Shown here one piece after another: positions 22,946 through 31,586 of a stretch of 64,000 nucleotides of DNA. Under the pieces are notes generated by a model. The model was not told the origin of the DNA. It did no database searches and saw nothing but the letters and a program-made list of their open reading frames with translations. The position numbers and the translations under genes are program-made. The stretch spans positions 1 to 64,000 of the forward strand of contig JAAEPW010000079.1 of the NCBI GenBank assembly GCA_024232355.1, read 5' to 3'. Source of the DNA: Chloroflexota bacterium. GTDB taxonomy: Bacteria > Chloroflexota > Anaerolineae > B4-G1. Every line of letters starts with the position of its first letter. Positions within the stretch are counted from its first letter, which is position 1.

Positions 22946-25175
22946 CCACCCGAATTTTGCTCAACAGGATGTGTTTGCCCAATCGGGAGCCGTCCTCAGT
23001 GATGATGGATAAACGCCTCACGCCAGGGTCGTTTACGCCGACCACAATGTCGTAAAAGTCGGGCGGGGTGGTCAAGCCAATGTCTAAATCGTGAACGTCC
23101 TCGACGACTTGGCCGGGCTGCCATTGGCTGGTGGGGATGGTCGGCAGAATGTCGCTGTTGGCCCAGGTCTGATTTTCGACTCCCAGAACTTGGGCAAAGA
23201 TGCGATAGTCGGTCTCTATCGGAGCCGAGGCCCGCCAGTAAAGAGTCAACCGGATCGTCTTACCGGGCCGCGCCACTCGCGGCTCCAGCGTATAGCCGAC
23301 CAGCGCGGCCTGGTCATCAAAATTGGCGTTGATCGGGTTGGGAAACTCGCCAGGCCGGGGTTGAATTTCGACGTCTGCCAAGCGCAGTGCGTCACGTCCA
23401 TTCTCTTCAAAGGGAAGCGAAGCGTCTCCGTCGGGTATAGTAAGACGCGGACCATCGGGCAAGTAGAGGCCAATCTGGACGTAGCAATTGTCCGATGTGT
23501 AAGCCACCTCGGGGATATGCAGGCGGTAGGTATCGGCAAAGATAACGCCAGGTTCCCAGGTGGTAGTGGGATAGCGGCCCAGACCAGGATGGGTGTCACG
23601 TTGGGCAGCCATCGTACCCACCTCGCTTAACAAGTGGATGAAAACGACATAGTTTTGATCGATCTGGGCCAAGGTTTGCCAGTAGACGGTGACCTCTACT
23701 ATGCCGCCCGGTGTAACGGTACGGGGCGAGATCTGGTACCCCAGCACTCGCACCACGCCGCTGTGACCTGTACCGATCGCCAAGCCAAACTCGACGTCGG
23801 TGGCATTAGGTATGGTTGCGATAGCAGCGTCAGGCAGTAGGCGAGGGCGCGCAAAGGCCGGGATCAACGTGCCAACCAGGACATAAATGGCCAGCGCCAC
23901 CATTCCAACCGACACGATCCAGGCTGATCGGCGGGGTGAGATAAACGCAAATAGTCGATCCAGTCCCGCGCTGAGCAAAAGCGCAAAGGCCGACAAAGCA
24001 GGGAACAAAAAGCGCCCCATCGCGCCCGCCGGTTGGATCAGGATATAGTAAAAGACCACAGTCACAAAGACAATGATAAAAGATAACAAAATCAACGCCC
24101 CATCGCGCGGAAACCGGTCTCGGCCTCGCCGGGGGAGCAGGTAACCGGTCAAGGCCAGGATACAAAAGGCCAAGATGCCCTGGTAAACAGGCTGGGGCAA
24201 GGGAACCTGGCCGTAGCCAAAGCGCCCCCACAGGCTGCTCCACAGGTAGGGCAAGCTCTGCCGGATAGCCCACCAGTTTTCAGATGCTTTCCTGCCCGCC
24301 CACAGTTGGTTGACTTGGCTCATACCAGTAAAATCGCCGTATAGCACATGGTTGCGCCAGAACCACCAACCGGAAAGCAAGAGCATCAGGGTCAGAACGG
24401 TGAGAGCACTTTGCAGCAAGGCACGCCAGCGCAGGGGACGCACTGCCAGCAAGTAAGCCAGTGCGACAAGCGGCATCAGGGCCAACAGGCTAAACTTTGT
24501 GAGCAAAGCCAGACCGAGGAGGATACCCAGCGTCACGTCGATACATATGCTAGGGCCATTCTGCACCATCCGGACGCAGGCCCAAAGCACAGCTGCGCCG
24601 CATAGCGTTGTCAGGATATCATTGTTGACCGCGCCGCTCAGGTAGAGGAACTGGGGATTGAACGCCACCAGAGCCGCCCCGCCGAGGGCCAATGCGGGCC
24701 GCTGCGGGAAGATTTCGCACCCGGTGCGGTAGGTCATCCAGACGACGCCCGCGCCGATGATGACCGTCATCCAGCGCACCAGGTAGACTGCCAATGTGAT
24801 GCCGTAAAAGGGGAATCGCTCGTCATCGCCGTGGAGATATTGGTTCTTGTTATCATTGCCCACCTCCCACTGGCGATAGCCCCAGAAAGAATTTTCGACT
24901 GGCGCATAGTATACGTCTTGGGTCACGGGAACCCAGCCACAGGCCAATGCTCCAAGGGTATAGTAAAGGGGCGGGTGATGGCTTTGGGCGCGCGGCACGT
25001 GGCGCTGCTGCACGGGCAATTCATAGTACGTGGCGATGTGGCGCACGTAACGGAAATGAGCCAGCTCATCGGTCGATTCGTACAGCGGATTGGACAAGCT
25101 GTAACTCACGGCCAAAACAAGATAAACGCCGAGAAGAAGAACAAATGACAAACGCTCAAATCGGGATTTGCTCAC
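22932..25175 (-). CDS. GT-C (GT39/DUF2142-like) membrane protein with two beta-sandwich modules
   Basis: A 747-residue protein. The first loop 'NPLYESTDELAHFRYVRHI' supplies the acidic pair, and 'SHHPPLYYTLGALA' is the second motif, as in GT39/DUF2142-like enzymes. About 11 helices are followed by two consecutive copies of the soluble module: one from about 475 ('VLGYQISPRTVTPGG', 'YVVFIHLLSEVG', 'YVQIGLYLPDGPRL') and one from about 620 ('LVGYTLEPRVARPG', 'RLTLYWRASAPIETDYRIFA', 'PTSQWQPGQVVED'). The duplication is unique in this array. It overlaps the next gene upstream by four bases. Confidence 0.88.
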   Translation of the reverse strand: MSKSRFERLSFVLLLGVYLVLAVSYSLSNPLYESTDELAHFRYVRHIATYYELPVQQRHVPRAQSHHPPLYYTLGALACGWVPVTQDVYYAPVENSFWGYRQWEVGNDNKNQYLHGDDERFPFYGITLAVYLVRWMTVIIGAGVVWMTYRTGCEIFPQRPALALGGAALVAFNPQFLYLSGAVNNDILTTLCGAAVLWACVRMVQNGPSICIDVTLGILLGLALLTKFSLLALMPLVALAYLLAVRPLRWRALLQSALTVLTLMLLLSGWWFWRNHVLYGDFTGMSQVNQLWAGRKASENWWAIRQSLPYLWSSLWGRFGYGQVPLPQPVYQGILAFCILALTGYLLPRRGRDRFPRDGALILLSFIIVFVTVVFYYILIQPAGAMGRFLFPALSAFALLLSAGLDRLFAFISPRRSAWIVSVGMVALAIYVLVGTLIPAFARPRLLPDAAIATIPNATDVEFGLAIGTGHSGVVRVLGYQISPRTVTPGGIVEVTVYWQTLAQIDQNYVVFIHLLSEVGTMAAQRDTHPGLGRYPTTTWEPGVIFADTYRLHIPEVAYTSDNCYVQIGLYLPDGPRLTIPDGDASLPFEENGRDALRLADVEIQPRPGEFPNPINANFDDQAALVGYTLEPRVARPGKTIRLTLYWRASAPIETDYRIFAQVLGVENQTWANSDILPTIPTSQWQPGQVVEDVHDLDIGLTTPPDFYDIVVGVNDPGVRRLSIITEDGSRLGKHILLSKIRVVGDE

Positions 25176-27169
25176 GGTCTTTCCTCGACAGAGATCGAAA
25201 CGGAATCGGGGCCAAGCTGTCCGTCGTTTTGCAGGGTCGGCCAGCGGTCGCCGGTCAGCGGATCATACAAACCTAATGCCAGGGTGTAAGGCCCAGCAGA
25301 TGCGTCGGACGGCAGGGTGAGGCGATGAATCTGGACAAAACGGTCGCCGGACTGGAGCGTGAGCGGATCGACCCAAAGGCCATCATCACCGGCGAGAAAT
25401 GTCCCGTCGCTGGCGAGCAGGTGAGCAAAGACGGACAGCCTTGGGCCTGGGTAAACGCCCGGCGGAGGTGGGTTGGCAACGATGGGCAGCGGCGGCAGGT
25501 CGAACGGCGCAGAAACGCGCCACGTGGTGAGAACCTCATCGTCTACCCAACGAGTATCAAGCAGGTCCAGGCCGTTGGCAAAACGCGCAATCTGTAATTC
25601 GTCATTCACCACTTGCAATTCAGGAACTGTATAAAGTTCAAAGTGCGGCAGGTCAGTGTGCGCTGTCAACAACTCGGAAATCTGTGGGGCTGGGTCTGGG
25701 AAAGAGGTGAACAACACAAGCGAAGGCACATCCTGTTCAACCCAGACAAGAGCGCGTTCGGGGTTAAAGAGACGCACAGAGATGTCGTCACGCTGGATGT
25801 CCACTTCCAAGGCCAGACGGTTCCATGGCCCCATCAGGTCGCTGGCGATGGCAATATCGGTGATCTCGGGATGGGCGTCCAGGTAAACGGCGGCGTCACG
25901 ATAGTCGCTGCGGTAGAGAAAACGCATCATGCCGCGCTGCGGCCAGACCACGAAATAGTCGCGCAGGTCGCGGACGGCGTTGGTCACCAAAAAGAGAATT
26001 AACAATAAAGAATGAACAATGAGCAATGAGCGTTTGCGGGGGAGTGTGATTCGGGATTGAATTTGGGTGAGCGTTAGGGCGGGAAGGATGTAGGCGGCGG
26101 GTTGGGCCAGGATGGTGTGGCTCAGGCTGGCGGGCGGGGTACTGACGAACGCGGGGAGCAACCCCAGGCCCAGCCAGAGCAGCAGGAAAAAGTAGCGTGG
26201 CCGTCGCCAACGGTAGACGCAAAGCACGACACCAGCCCACAGCAAAAGGCCGCCGAGCAGGTTAAACACTGGGCGGTCAGGGATGTTGTATAACCATTCC
26301 GAGTCGCCGGTGGCATGGAACATTTGCAGCGTCGTCCAAGTGTATTTGATTAGAGGGAGAATGTCACCATCTTGCAGTGCCCGCAACGGCACGGCCAGTT
26401 CGGCCAGGCGAGCGTCGGCTCCGATGCCCTGAGCGGCAGCGTCACTGCGTCCTTGGGCGATGGCGACACCCAGTGGTATCACGACCACACCCGCTATTAC
26501 CAGTGACAGGAGCACACCGCGCCAGCATCGACGGAACTGTTCGCGGTGGAACAAGGCCAGGTAGATGACAAACAAAATAAGTAGTCCAGGGAGAACACGG
26601 GCGGCGGGATAAGTATAGATGGACAAACCCACAGTGCAGCCGAGCAAAAACCAAGTTTTTGTCGCCCTGCTTTTCTTTGCGGCAAGAGCACGCCATAACA
26701 AATAAAAGATTGCCAGGGCAAAAGGGGGCAGACTGATGTGGCGGATCGCGGTCCGGCTGTACATCAAGGACCAAAAGGACATTGTCAGCGCCAGCGACGC
26801 AATAATGGCGGTCGCACGTCCAAAGAGACGGTGAGCTAGAGCATAGGTCAGAGCAATGGAAAGTGTGCCAAAAGCGACGGATAATAGATGACCGCTCAAC
26901 ACGTTGAAACCGAGTACGGCATGTACGCCAGCGTGCAAATGATGATAAAGGGGTTCATGGCCGGACGCCCCAGTATAGTACAGAGGAAAGTTGCCCGCCA
27001 GCAATTCGCCGGAGAGAGCGTGAATGTTGATCAGCTCATCGTCGCGCCAGCCGGACGGAACGGTTTCCAGATAACAGAGGCGCAAGCCCCAGGTCAAAAG
27101 AATGATTGCAATGAACAATGAGTAATGAATAATGGGCAATGTGGAATTTGCGGTTTTGGATTTATTCAT
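25172..27169 (-). CDS. GT-C (GT39/ArnT-like) glycosyltransferase with beta-sandwich tail
   Basis: A 665-residue member of the HDE-type subgroup, but the catalytic loop here reads 'VPSGWRDDELINIHALSGEL', with Arg in place of Thr/Ser and Asp in place of His, still keeping the acidic pair. 'ASGHEPLYHHLHAGVHA' is the second motif. The soluble tail begins near 535. Three degenerate heptanucleotide repeat tracts (27108-27142, 26003-26030, about 25583-25620) lie inside the gene. The first two encode parts of the N-terminal helix ('PIIHYSLFIAIILL') and an internal helix ('LLIVHSLLLILFL'), and the third lies in the start of the tail. Confidence 0.88.
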   Translation of the reverse strand: MNKSKTANSTLPIIHYSLFIAIILLTWGLRLCYLETVPSGWRDDELINIHALSGELLAGNFPLYYTGASGHEPLYHHLHAGVHAVLGFNVLSGHLLSVAFGTLSIALTYALAHRLFGRATAIIASLALTMSFWSLMYSRTAIRHISLPPFALAIFYLLWRALAAKKSRATKTWFLLGCTVGLSIYTYPAARVLPGLLILFVIYLALFHREQFRRCWRGVLLSLVIAGVVVIPLGVAIAQGRSDAAAQGIGADARLAELAVPLRALQDGDILPLIKYTWTTLQMFHATGDSEWLYNIPDRPVFNLLGGLLLWAGVVLCVYRWRRPRYFFLLLWLGLGLLPAFVSTPPASLSHTILAQPAAYILPALTLTQIQSRITLPRKRSLLIVHSLLLILFLVTNAVRDLRDYFVVWPQRGMMRFLYRSDYRDAAVYLDAHPEITDIAIASDLMGPWNRLALEVDIQRDDISVRLFNPERALVWVEQDVPSLVLFTSFPDPAPQISELLTAHTDLPHFELYTVPELQVVNDELQIARFANGLDLLDTRWVDDEVLTTWRVSAPFDLPPLPIVANPPPPGVYPGPRLSVFAHLLASDGTFLAGDDGLWVDPLTLQSGDRFVQIHRLTLPSDASAGPYTLALGLYDPLTGDRWPTLQNDGQLGPDSVSISVEERP
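25583..25620. repeat. Degenerate heptanucleotide repeat in a GT-C gene
   Basis: Read on the minus strand: GAATTGC AAGTGGT GAATGAC GAATTAC AGATTGC. The period of seven is visible but the copies are diverged. It encodes 'ELQVVNDELQIA'. Confidence 0.5.
26003..26030. repeat. Heptanucleotide repeat (CAATGAR-type)x4
   Basis: CAATAAA GAATGAA CAATGAG CAATGAG in tandem. On the coding strand (YTCATTG family) it encodes 'LLIVHSLLLI' in a membrane helix. Confidence 0.75.
27108..27142. repeat. Heptanucleotide repeat (RYAATGA)x5
   Basis: GCAATGA ACAATGA GTAATGA ATAATGG GCAATGT in tandem, near the 5' end of the GT-C gene at 25172-27169, encoding the start of its first membrane helix. Confidence 0.75.
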
Positions 27170-29202
27170 TGACCTATCTCCACCGGGGACAAGAGTATGC
27201 GGTTGTCCACAGCAACGCCGTCCATCAGGACGGACAGGCGAGTTGGGTCTTTTTGGGTATAGATGCCGACCTCCAACTGGTAGATGCCGGGCGGTGCGTC
27301 GGCGTCTACTGGAAAGCGGTGTAGTTGGATAAATGCATCGCCCGGCTGCCAGTGATATGAGGGAACGTCCAGCCTGTCCATTTGTCCGACAACGTGATTG
27401 TCGGGGGCAAGCAGGTGGGTAAAGACGATGGCCTCAGACGCGAAAGGAGCGCGAACGCGCCACGCCGTCAGCAACTCGACCGCCCCACCCGGTTCGACAA
27501 CGGGCGTGCGCAGGTCATAGCCGATCAGTTCGACGATACCACCCACGTTGGCCGGCAAAGTGAGGGACGGGGAACCAGTATCGTTACTCGCGGTCGACAG
27601 GAACGATGCGAGCGCAGCGTCAGCGTCGAGGCGATAGACGTCGAATTGGGGAACCAGGTCATCGGACCGAAAGTTTTCAGTGTGCAGATCGGAAGCGTGT
27701 GCATCAAAGATCGGCTCAAGCGCGGTGTCGAGAGAAGCAATGGCCGGAATAATGACACGCGTCTCGCCTCCGTTCGGAAAGACAAGGGCAAAGCGTCCGT
27801 CGAACCAGCGCAGGGCCAGGTCGTCGCGGCGCAGGGTGATTTCCATCGGATAGGGGTCATGGAAACGTCCGGGGTAGATAGACGAGAGCGCCACGGCCCC
27901 ACCTTCTGGCTGCGCGTCCAGATAGCGGGCCTGCTGGGTGAGAGCGTGATAGTAAGTCACGCGAACTTCCCGGTGTTGACCCCACACGTCAAAATAGTCG
28001 CGAGCCGCATCCAGCCCAATGACGGCGATGAGGATAACGACGCCCCCTACTCCTGCAACTCGTCCCCAGCGTCCGGCCCGATCGGACAAAAACTGGAGAA
28101 TGGTAATCAGTGCTAAAGCGACAAGGATAAAAATGACAGGTTGAGCTGCGATGGTACGTATGATAGTGGCGTCGGGACCGGCAAGCAGGGCTGGGCCAAC
28201 ACCCGTAATCAGCCAGAGCAACAGGAAAGCATAACGCGGGTCACGCCAGCGCCACAAGCTGATGAGGATACCGGCGTAAAAGAGGATACCGCTGGCGGGA
28301 TCTAGCAACGGGCGTCCAGCGACGTTGTAGCGCCACATCGGGTCGCCGCGCAGGGTAAAAGTGCGCAGGGTGCGGGTTACGTTGCGCCAGAGTCCGCTCA
28401 AGTCACCTCGAGCCGCTTGTTCCAACGGTTCGCTGAGTTGGCCGATGCGCTGTTCCGCTTCCGGGTGGGTAACCAGGAAATGGATCAAGGGAGCAGCAAC
28501 GAGGCCCGCGATCAGCAGCAAGACGACGATCCCTTGCCATTGCCAGTTCGGGAAAGGTCGTCGGCCAATCAAGTAAAGGAAAGCAAGGTAAGCCAGAAAC
28601 AGAACATAGACCAAGGGCATCGCGCGGCTCGCCATATAAGTATAGATTGACACGCCGAGAAATGCGCCAGAGAGAGCACACCACACCCACCGACGGCGAG
28701 GTTTTTGTTCCAATGCAGAAAAGCCCAGCCAAAAGCACAACGCCGATGCAGTAAAGGTGACCGCCAGCGTGACGGCCCGCAGTCCCACGCGACTGGTCAT
28801 CACGCACCAAAAAGAGACAGCCATCCAGGCGGCAGCAAACAAGGCAGGCAACGAGCCGAACAGTCGCCGGGCGAATTCATAGGTCAGCAAAATAAGAGCC
28901 AGTCCCCAAGCGACAGTGGTCAAGCGTAACGCCGTATCGGTCGGCCCCAGGAGCAGCATCGTGAGGGCCACGGAATAGGTGTACAGCGGTTCGTGCCCAT
29001 AGCCGATGGTAAAATAGATGGGGCGGACGCCTTGCAGAACGGCGGCGGCATCGTGGCCGTTGCTGGCTTCGTCGTGTGTTAGGCCGGGCGGGATAGCGTC
29101 CAACTGGTAAAGGCGCAGCAAAGCGGCCAACAAAAGGATAGCCACAAGCACCCAATTGCGAACAGAGACCGACGCGGTTACATCGACTTGCGGTTTGGTC
29201 AT
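27166..29202 (-). CDS. GT-C (GT39/ArnT-like) glycosyltransferase with beta-sandwich tail
   Basis: A 678-residue member of the HDE subgroup: 'IPPGLTHDEASNGHDAAAVL' and 'YGHEPLYTYSVALTM' are almost the same as in the gene at 18420, pointing to duplication inside the array. About 11-12 helices follow, including 'SRVGLRAVTLAVTF'. The soluble tail starts near 570 ('LLTAWRVRAPFASEAIVFTH', 'YHWQPGDAFIQLHRF', 'IYQLEVGIYTQKDPTRLSV'). The start overlaps the preceding gene by four bases. The expected reaction is sugar transfer from polyprenyl phosphate at the outer membrane face; the substrate is unknown. Confidence 0.9.
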   Translation of the reverse strand: MTKPQVDVTASVSVRNWVLVAILLLAALLRLYQLDAIPPGLTHDEASNGHDAAAVLQGVRPIYFTIGYGHEPLYTYSVALTMLLLGPTDTALRLTTVAWGLALILLTYEFARRLFGSLPALFAAAWMAVSFWCVMTSRVGLRAVTLAVTFTASALCFWLGFSALEQKPRRRWVWCALSGAFLGVSIYTYMASRAMPLVYVLFLAYLAFLYLIGRRPFPNWQWQGIVVLLLIAGLVAAPLIHFLVTHPEAEQRIGQLSEPLEQAARGDLSGLWRNVTRTLRTFTLRGDPMWRYNVAGRPLLDPASGILFYAGILISLWRWRDPRYAFLLLWLITGVGPALLAGPDATIIRTIAAQPVIFILVALALITILQFLSDRAGRWGRVAGVGGVVILIAVIGLDAARDYFDVWGQHREVRVTYYHALTQQARYLDAQPEGGAVALSSIYPGRFHDPYPMEITLRRDDLALRWFDGRFALVFPNGGETRVIIPAIASLDTALEPIFDAHASDLHTENFRSDDLVPQFDVYRLDADAALASFLSTASNDTGSPSLTLPANVGGIVELIGYDLRTPVVEPGGAVELLTAWRVRAPFASEAIVFTHLLAPDNHVVGQMDRLDVPSYHWQPGDAFIQLHRFPVDADAPPGIYQLEVGIYTQKDPTRLSVLMDGVAVDNRILLSPVEIGQ

Positions 29203-31466
29203 TGGGCCTTGATCTCTATGGGGGGTAAGAGTACGTGGTCGCTAACGATGGCGTCGTTTGCCAGTACCGGCAGGCGTGCTCCATCCATCAGCCCGTACAT
29301 TCCCAATTCGATGTGGTATTGGCCCGGTGGCGCATCGGCGGCTATGGAGATGTTGTAGGGGTCAGCAACAATTTCGCCGGGAACCCACACGGTGGTAGGC
29401 AGTTGAGCGTTGACCGGTTCGTTGTCCTGCTGCCCCCAGAGAAAGTTGTCCGTGGCGGCGTTGTAGGTCTCACCCAGCAGGTGGGTAAAGACCTTGTATC
29501 GCGCCGGGATCGGCTCGATAGCTTGCCAGTACAGGGTCAGTTCCATCACACCGCCTGGCTCTACAACAGTTTGGGGCATGTCATACCCTAGGAGGCGAAT
29601 GTGCTCTCCCAGGTTAAGATCGAGAGCGTGCGGGATGTCGTCGGGCTGGATCGTCTCTGCCGAACCACGGTGGAGCAGCTTGAAGCAACCAGCCTCGATC
29701 TGGTCATCCCCCACTTGTACAAGTATGCGATAGTCGCCTTCCGTCAGATCAGCGGTCAGTGGCAAAGTCACATGCTGGCGAGTAGGACCGTTCATCGCCG
29801 GGATTGGTCCTGGTACGTTTATTTCTTTCGATGGCGTCTCTGTAGTTTCCGGGACCAGTTGCACGCTCACAGCCTCGTCCGGCGGAGGGTCCCAGTAGAG
29901 AAACAGGTGGGCCGTGTCACCAGTCAAATAGCGCGGCAAAAGAACTTGGGCGGCAAATCCCGAATTCGCAACCGTAAATTCAAGAGCCAGGTCATGGATC
30001 GTATCGGCGCGTTCTGGCGTACGGGTGTAAAAGTGGAGTACATTCTCTCCGAATTGCCAGGTCTCAACAGCGGTCGCCTCGCCAGACAGCCAAGCACTCA
30101 CGTGACCGTAGGGATCGTTGCGCTGTGCGTCGGGCGTCAGTACCAACCAAACACCGTCAGTCTGCTCCCACAAGGAGGTCACGACGCGTGCAACAGTCGC
30201 ATCGTCCACCGACGCACCGTAGGGCAGCCCGCGCCAGTCGTCGGCATAGTGAGCAGCAAAAATGGGCCAGTCTTTATCAGTATGCAAGAGTACGCCGTCA
30301 CCGGGGTAGCGATGGGCACGCAGGGTTGCCGCCAGAGAAACATAATCATCTCGCCGCGCGCGACCAGGGTAAAAAGAGACCAATCCACTCAAGGCAGCGG
30401 CGACGGCCAAGACAACGCCCAGAACCGCCACCCAGCGTCGTTTGCGAGCTAGCACGGTCAAGCCCCATCCCAACAATGTATAAAAGCACACGGAGAGAGG
30501 AAGTAAGTAGCGTGGCACCAACCTGGGAGCATAGTAGAGATGGATAGGCAGCGAAACGACATAGACCACCAAGGCCGGAAGTACCAACCCGAAAACAAAC
30601 ATCGCCAGCCCGCCGGTCTGAGTAGGACGGCGACGAGACCGCCAGAGAGCAACGGTACCAATTGCCAGCGCAGCAAAGGCTGTCAGTGTCCACGGCGTGT
30701 AGGCTTTTAGATTTATGGGTACGCCCACCGCCAGCATCGTGGTGTAAAGGTGAACAAAAAAGAGTGGCGAAAAAGGCTCTGAGGAAGACCATGTGGGCAT
30801 GCGTGGCAGAGAATAGACGAGCCAGGGAACAAATATGATGGCAGCGGCCAGTTGAGCTGTGATCCAACGAGTCAGCAAGCGGCGCGGACGGCCCTGCTTT
30901 AGCCAAACCAAGGGAAAAGCCAGATTGGTGATGATGGGAACAGAGATCATCAGGAACAAACTCCAGAGTCCCCCGGCTACAGTCAGGACGTAAGCAAGCC
31001 AGGCCCGCCGATCCTCGCCGCGACTGCGCCATAATCGCACCGTGGCCCAGAGCGCGGCGGCGGTCAGCGTAGTGTCCCAAATGTACATCCGCATTTCCTG
31101 GGACCAAGACACGGCAAAGCGGGAGATGGTGAAAAAGAGCGCGGCTAGCAGACCGGCTCTACGCCCACCTAACGAGCGCCCCAGCCCATATATAACGCTC
31201 ACTCCCAGCACACCGACGAGAACGGATGGGAATCGCAGCACAAATTCCCCATCGCCAACGACCAGCCACCAACACCGTAAAAGCAAAAAGTAGAGGGGCG
31301 GGTGAACGTCGTGAGCCGTCCAATGAAGGATATCGCGGATGGGCAAGCGGGCGGCCCAAGTAGCCAGCCCTTCGTCCCACCAGATATTGTGGTCAGCCAG
31401 GCCCCACACGCGGAGGCCAAAAGCAACGAGCAGCAAAAGTAGGATCAGAATGTTGTCTTTTTTCAA
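29199..31466 (-). CDS. GT-C (GT39-like) glycosyltransferase, first gene of the array
   Basis: A membrane enzyme whose first loop 'NIWWDEGLATWAARLPIRDI' and 'DVHPPLYFLLLRCWW' are the classic GT39-type motifs. The soluble C-terminal half starts near 490 and ends with the shared module ('RLLGYDMPQTVVEPG', 'YKVFTHLLGE', 'PTTVWVPGEIVADPYNI', 'YHIELGMYGLMDGARLPV'). The frame is open up to a TTG at 31496, but that codon overlaps the -10 box of the operon promoter. The TTG at 31466, with GAGG five bases upstream, is the better start (755 residues). It is the promoter-proximal gene of nine. Confidence 0.88.
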   Translation of the reverse strand: MKKDNILILLLLLVAFGLRVWGLADHNIWWDEGLATWAARLPIRDILHWTAHDVHPPLYFLLLRCWWLVVGDGEFVLRFPSVLVGVLGVSVIYGLGRSLGGRRAGLLAALFFTISRFAVSWSQEMRMYIWDTTLTAAALWATVRLWRSRGEDRRAWLAYVLTVAGGLWSLFLMISVPIITNLAFPLVWLKQGRPRRLLTRWITAQLAAAIIFVPWLVYSLPRMPTWSSSEPFSPLFFVHLYTTMLAVGVPINLKAYTPWTLTAFAALAIGTVALWRSRRRPTQTGGLAMFVFGLVLPALVVYVVSLPIHLYYAPRLVPRYLLPLSVCFYTLLGWGLTVLARKRRWVAVLGVVLAVAAALSGLVSFYPGRARRDDYVSLAATLRAHRYPGDGVLLHTDKDWPIFAAHYADDWRGLPYGASVDDATVARVVTSLWEQTDGVWLVLTPDAQRNDPYGHVSAWLSGEATAVETWQFGENVLHFYTRTPERADTIHDLALEFTVANSGFAAQVLLPRYLTGDTAHLFLYWDPPPDEAVSVQLVPETTETPSKEINVPGPIPAMNGPTRQHVTLPLTADLTEGDYRILVQVGDDQIEAGCFKLLHRGSAETIQPDDIPHALDLNLGEHIRLLGYDMPQTVVEPGGVMELTLYWQAIEPIPARYKVFTHLLGETYNAATDNFLWGQQDNEPVNAQLPTTVWVPGEIVADPYNISIAADAPPGQYHIELGMYGLMDGARLPVLANDAIVSDHVLLPPIEIKAQ

Positions 31467-31495
31467 TTCAACCTCACTCTTGGGAGAGCGAGCCA

Positions 31496-31524
31496 ATCAT
31501 ACCCCAACCTGGCGTGGTTGACAA
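31496..31524 (-). promoter_or_regulatory. Promoter of the nine-gene GT-C operon
   Basis: TTGTCA (31519-31524), 17-base spacer, TATGAT (31496-31501) on the minus strand. It is the only clear promoter ahead of 18.8 kb of overlapping or closely spaced genes. It is back-to-back with the lipoprotein promoter. Confidence 0.7.
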
Positions 31525-31545
31525 GTGGGATTTGGAAGCGGGTTG

Positions 31546-31554
31546 TGTTATAAT
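31546..31554 (+). promoter_or_regulatory. Extended -10 promoter of the lipoprotein gene
   Basis: TGTTATAAT (31546-31554) is a TGn extended -10 with a perfect TATAAT. No well-spaced -35 box is present, which extended -10 promoters tolerate. The transcript would start near 31561, about 25 bases before the ATG. Confidence 0.6.
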
Positions 31555-31586
31555 TGGGGGGTTGGTATATTGGGAGAGGATGTTTT

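Noticed and set aside
31467..31496. Upstream TTG start of the first GT-C gene at 31496
   Set aside because: It overlaps the -10 box of the operon promoter, so the TTG at 31466 with GAGG ahead is preferred.
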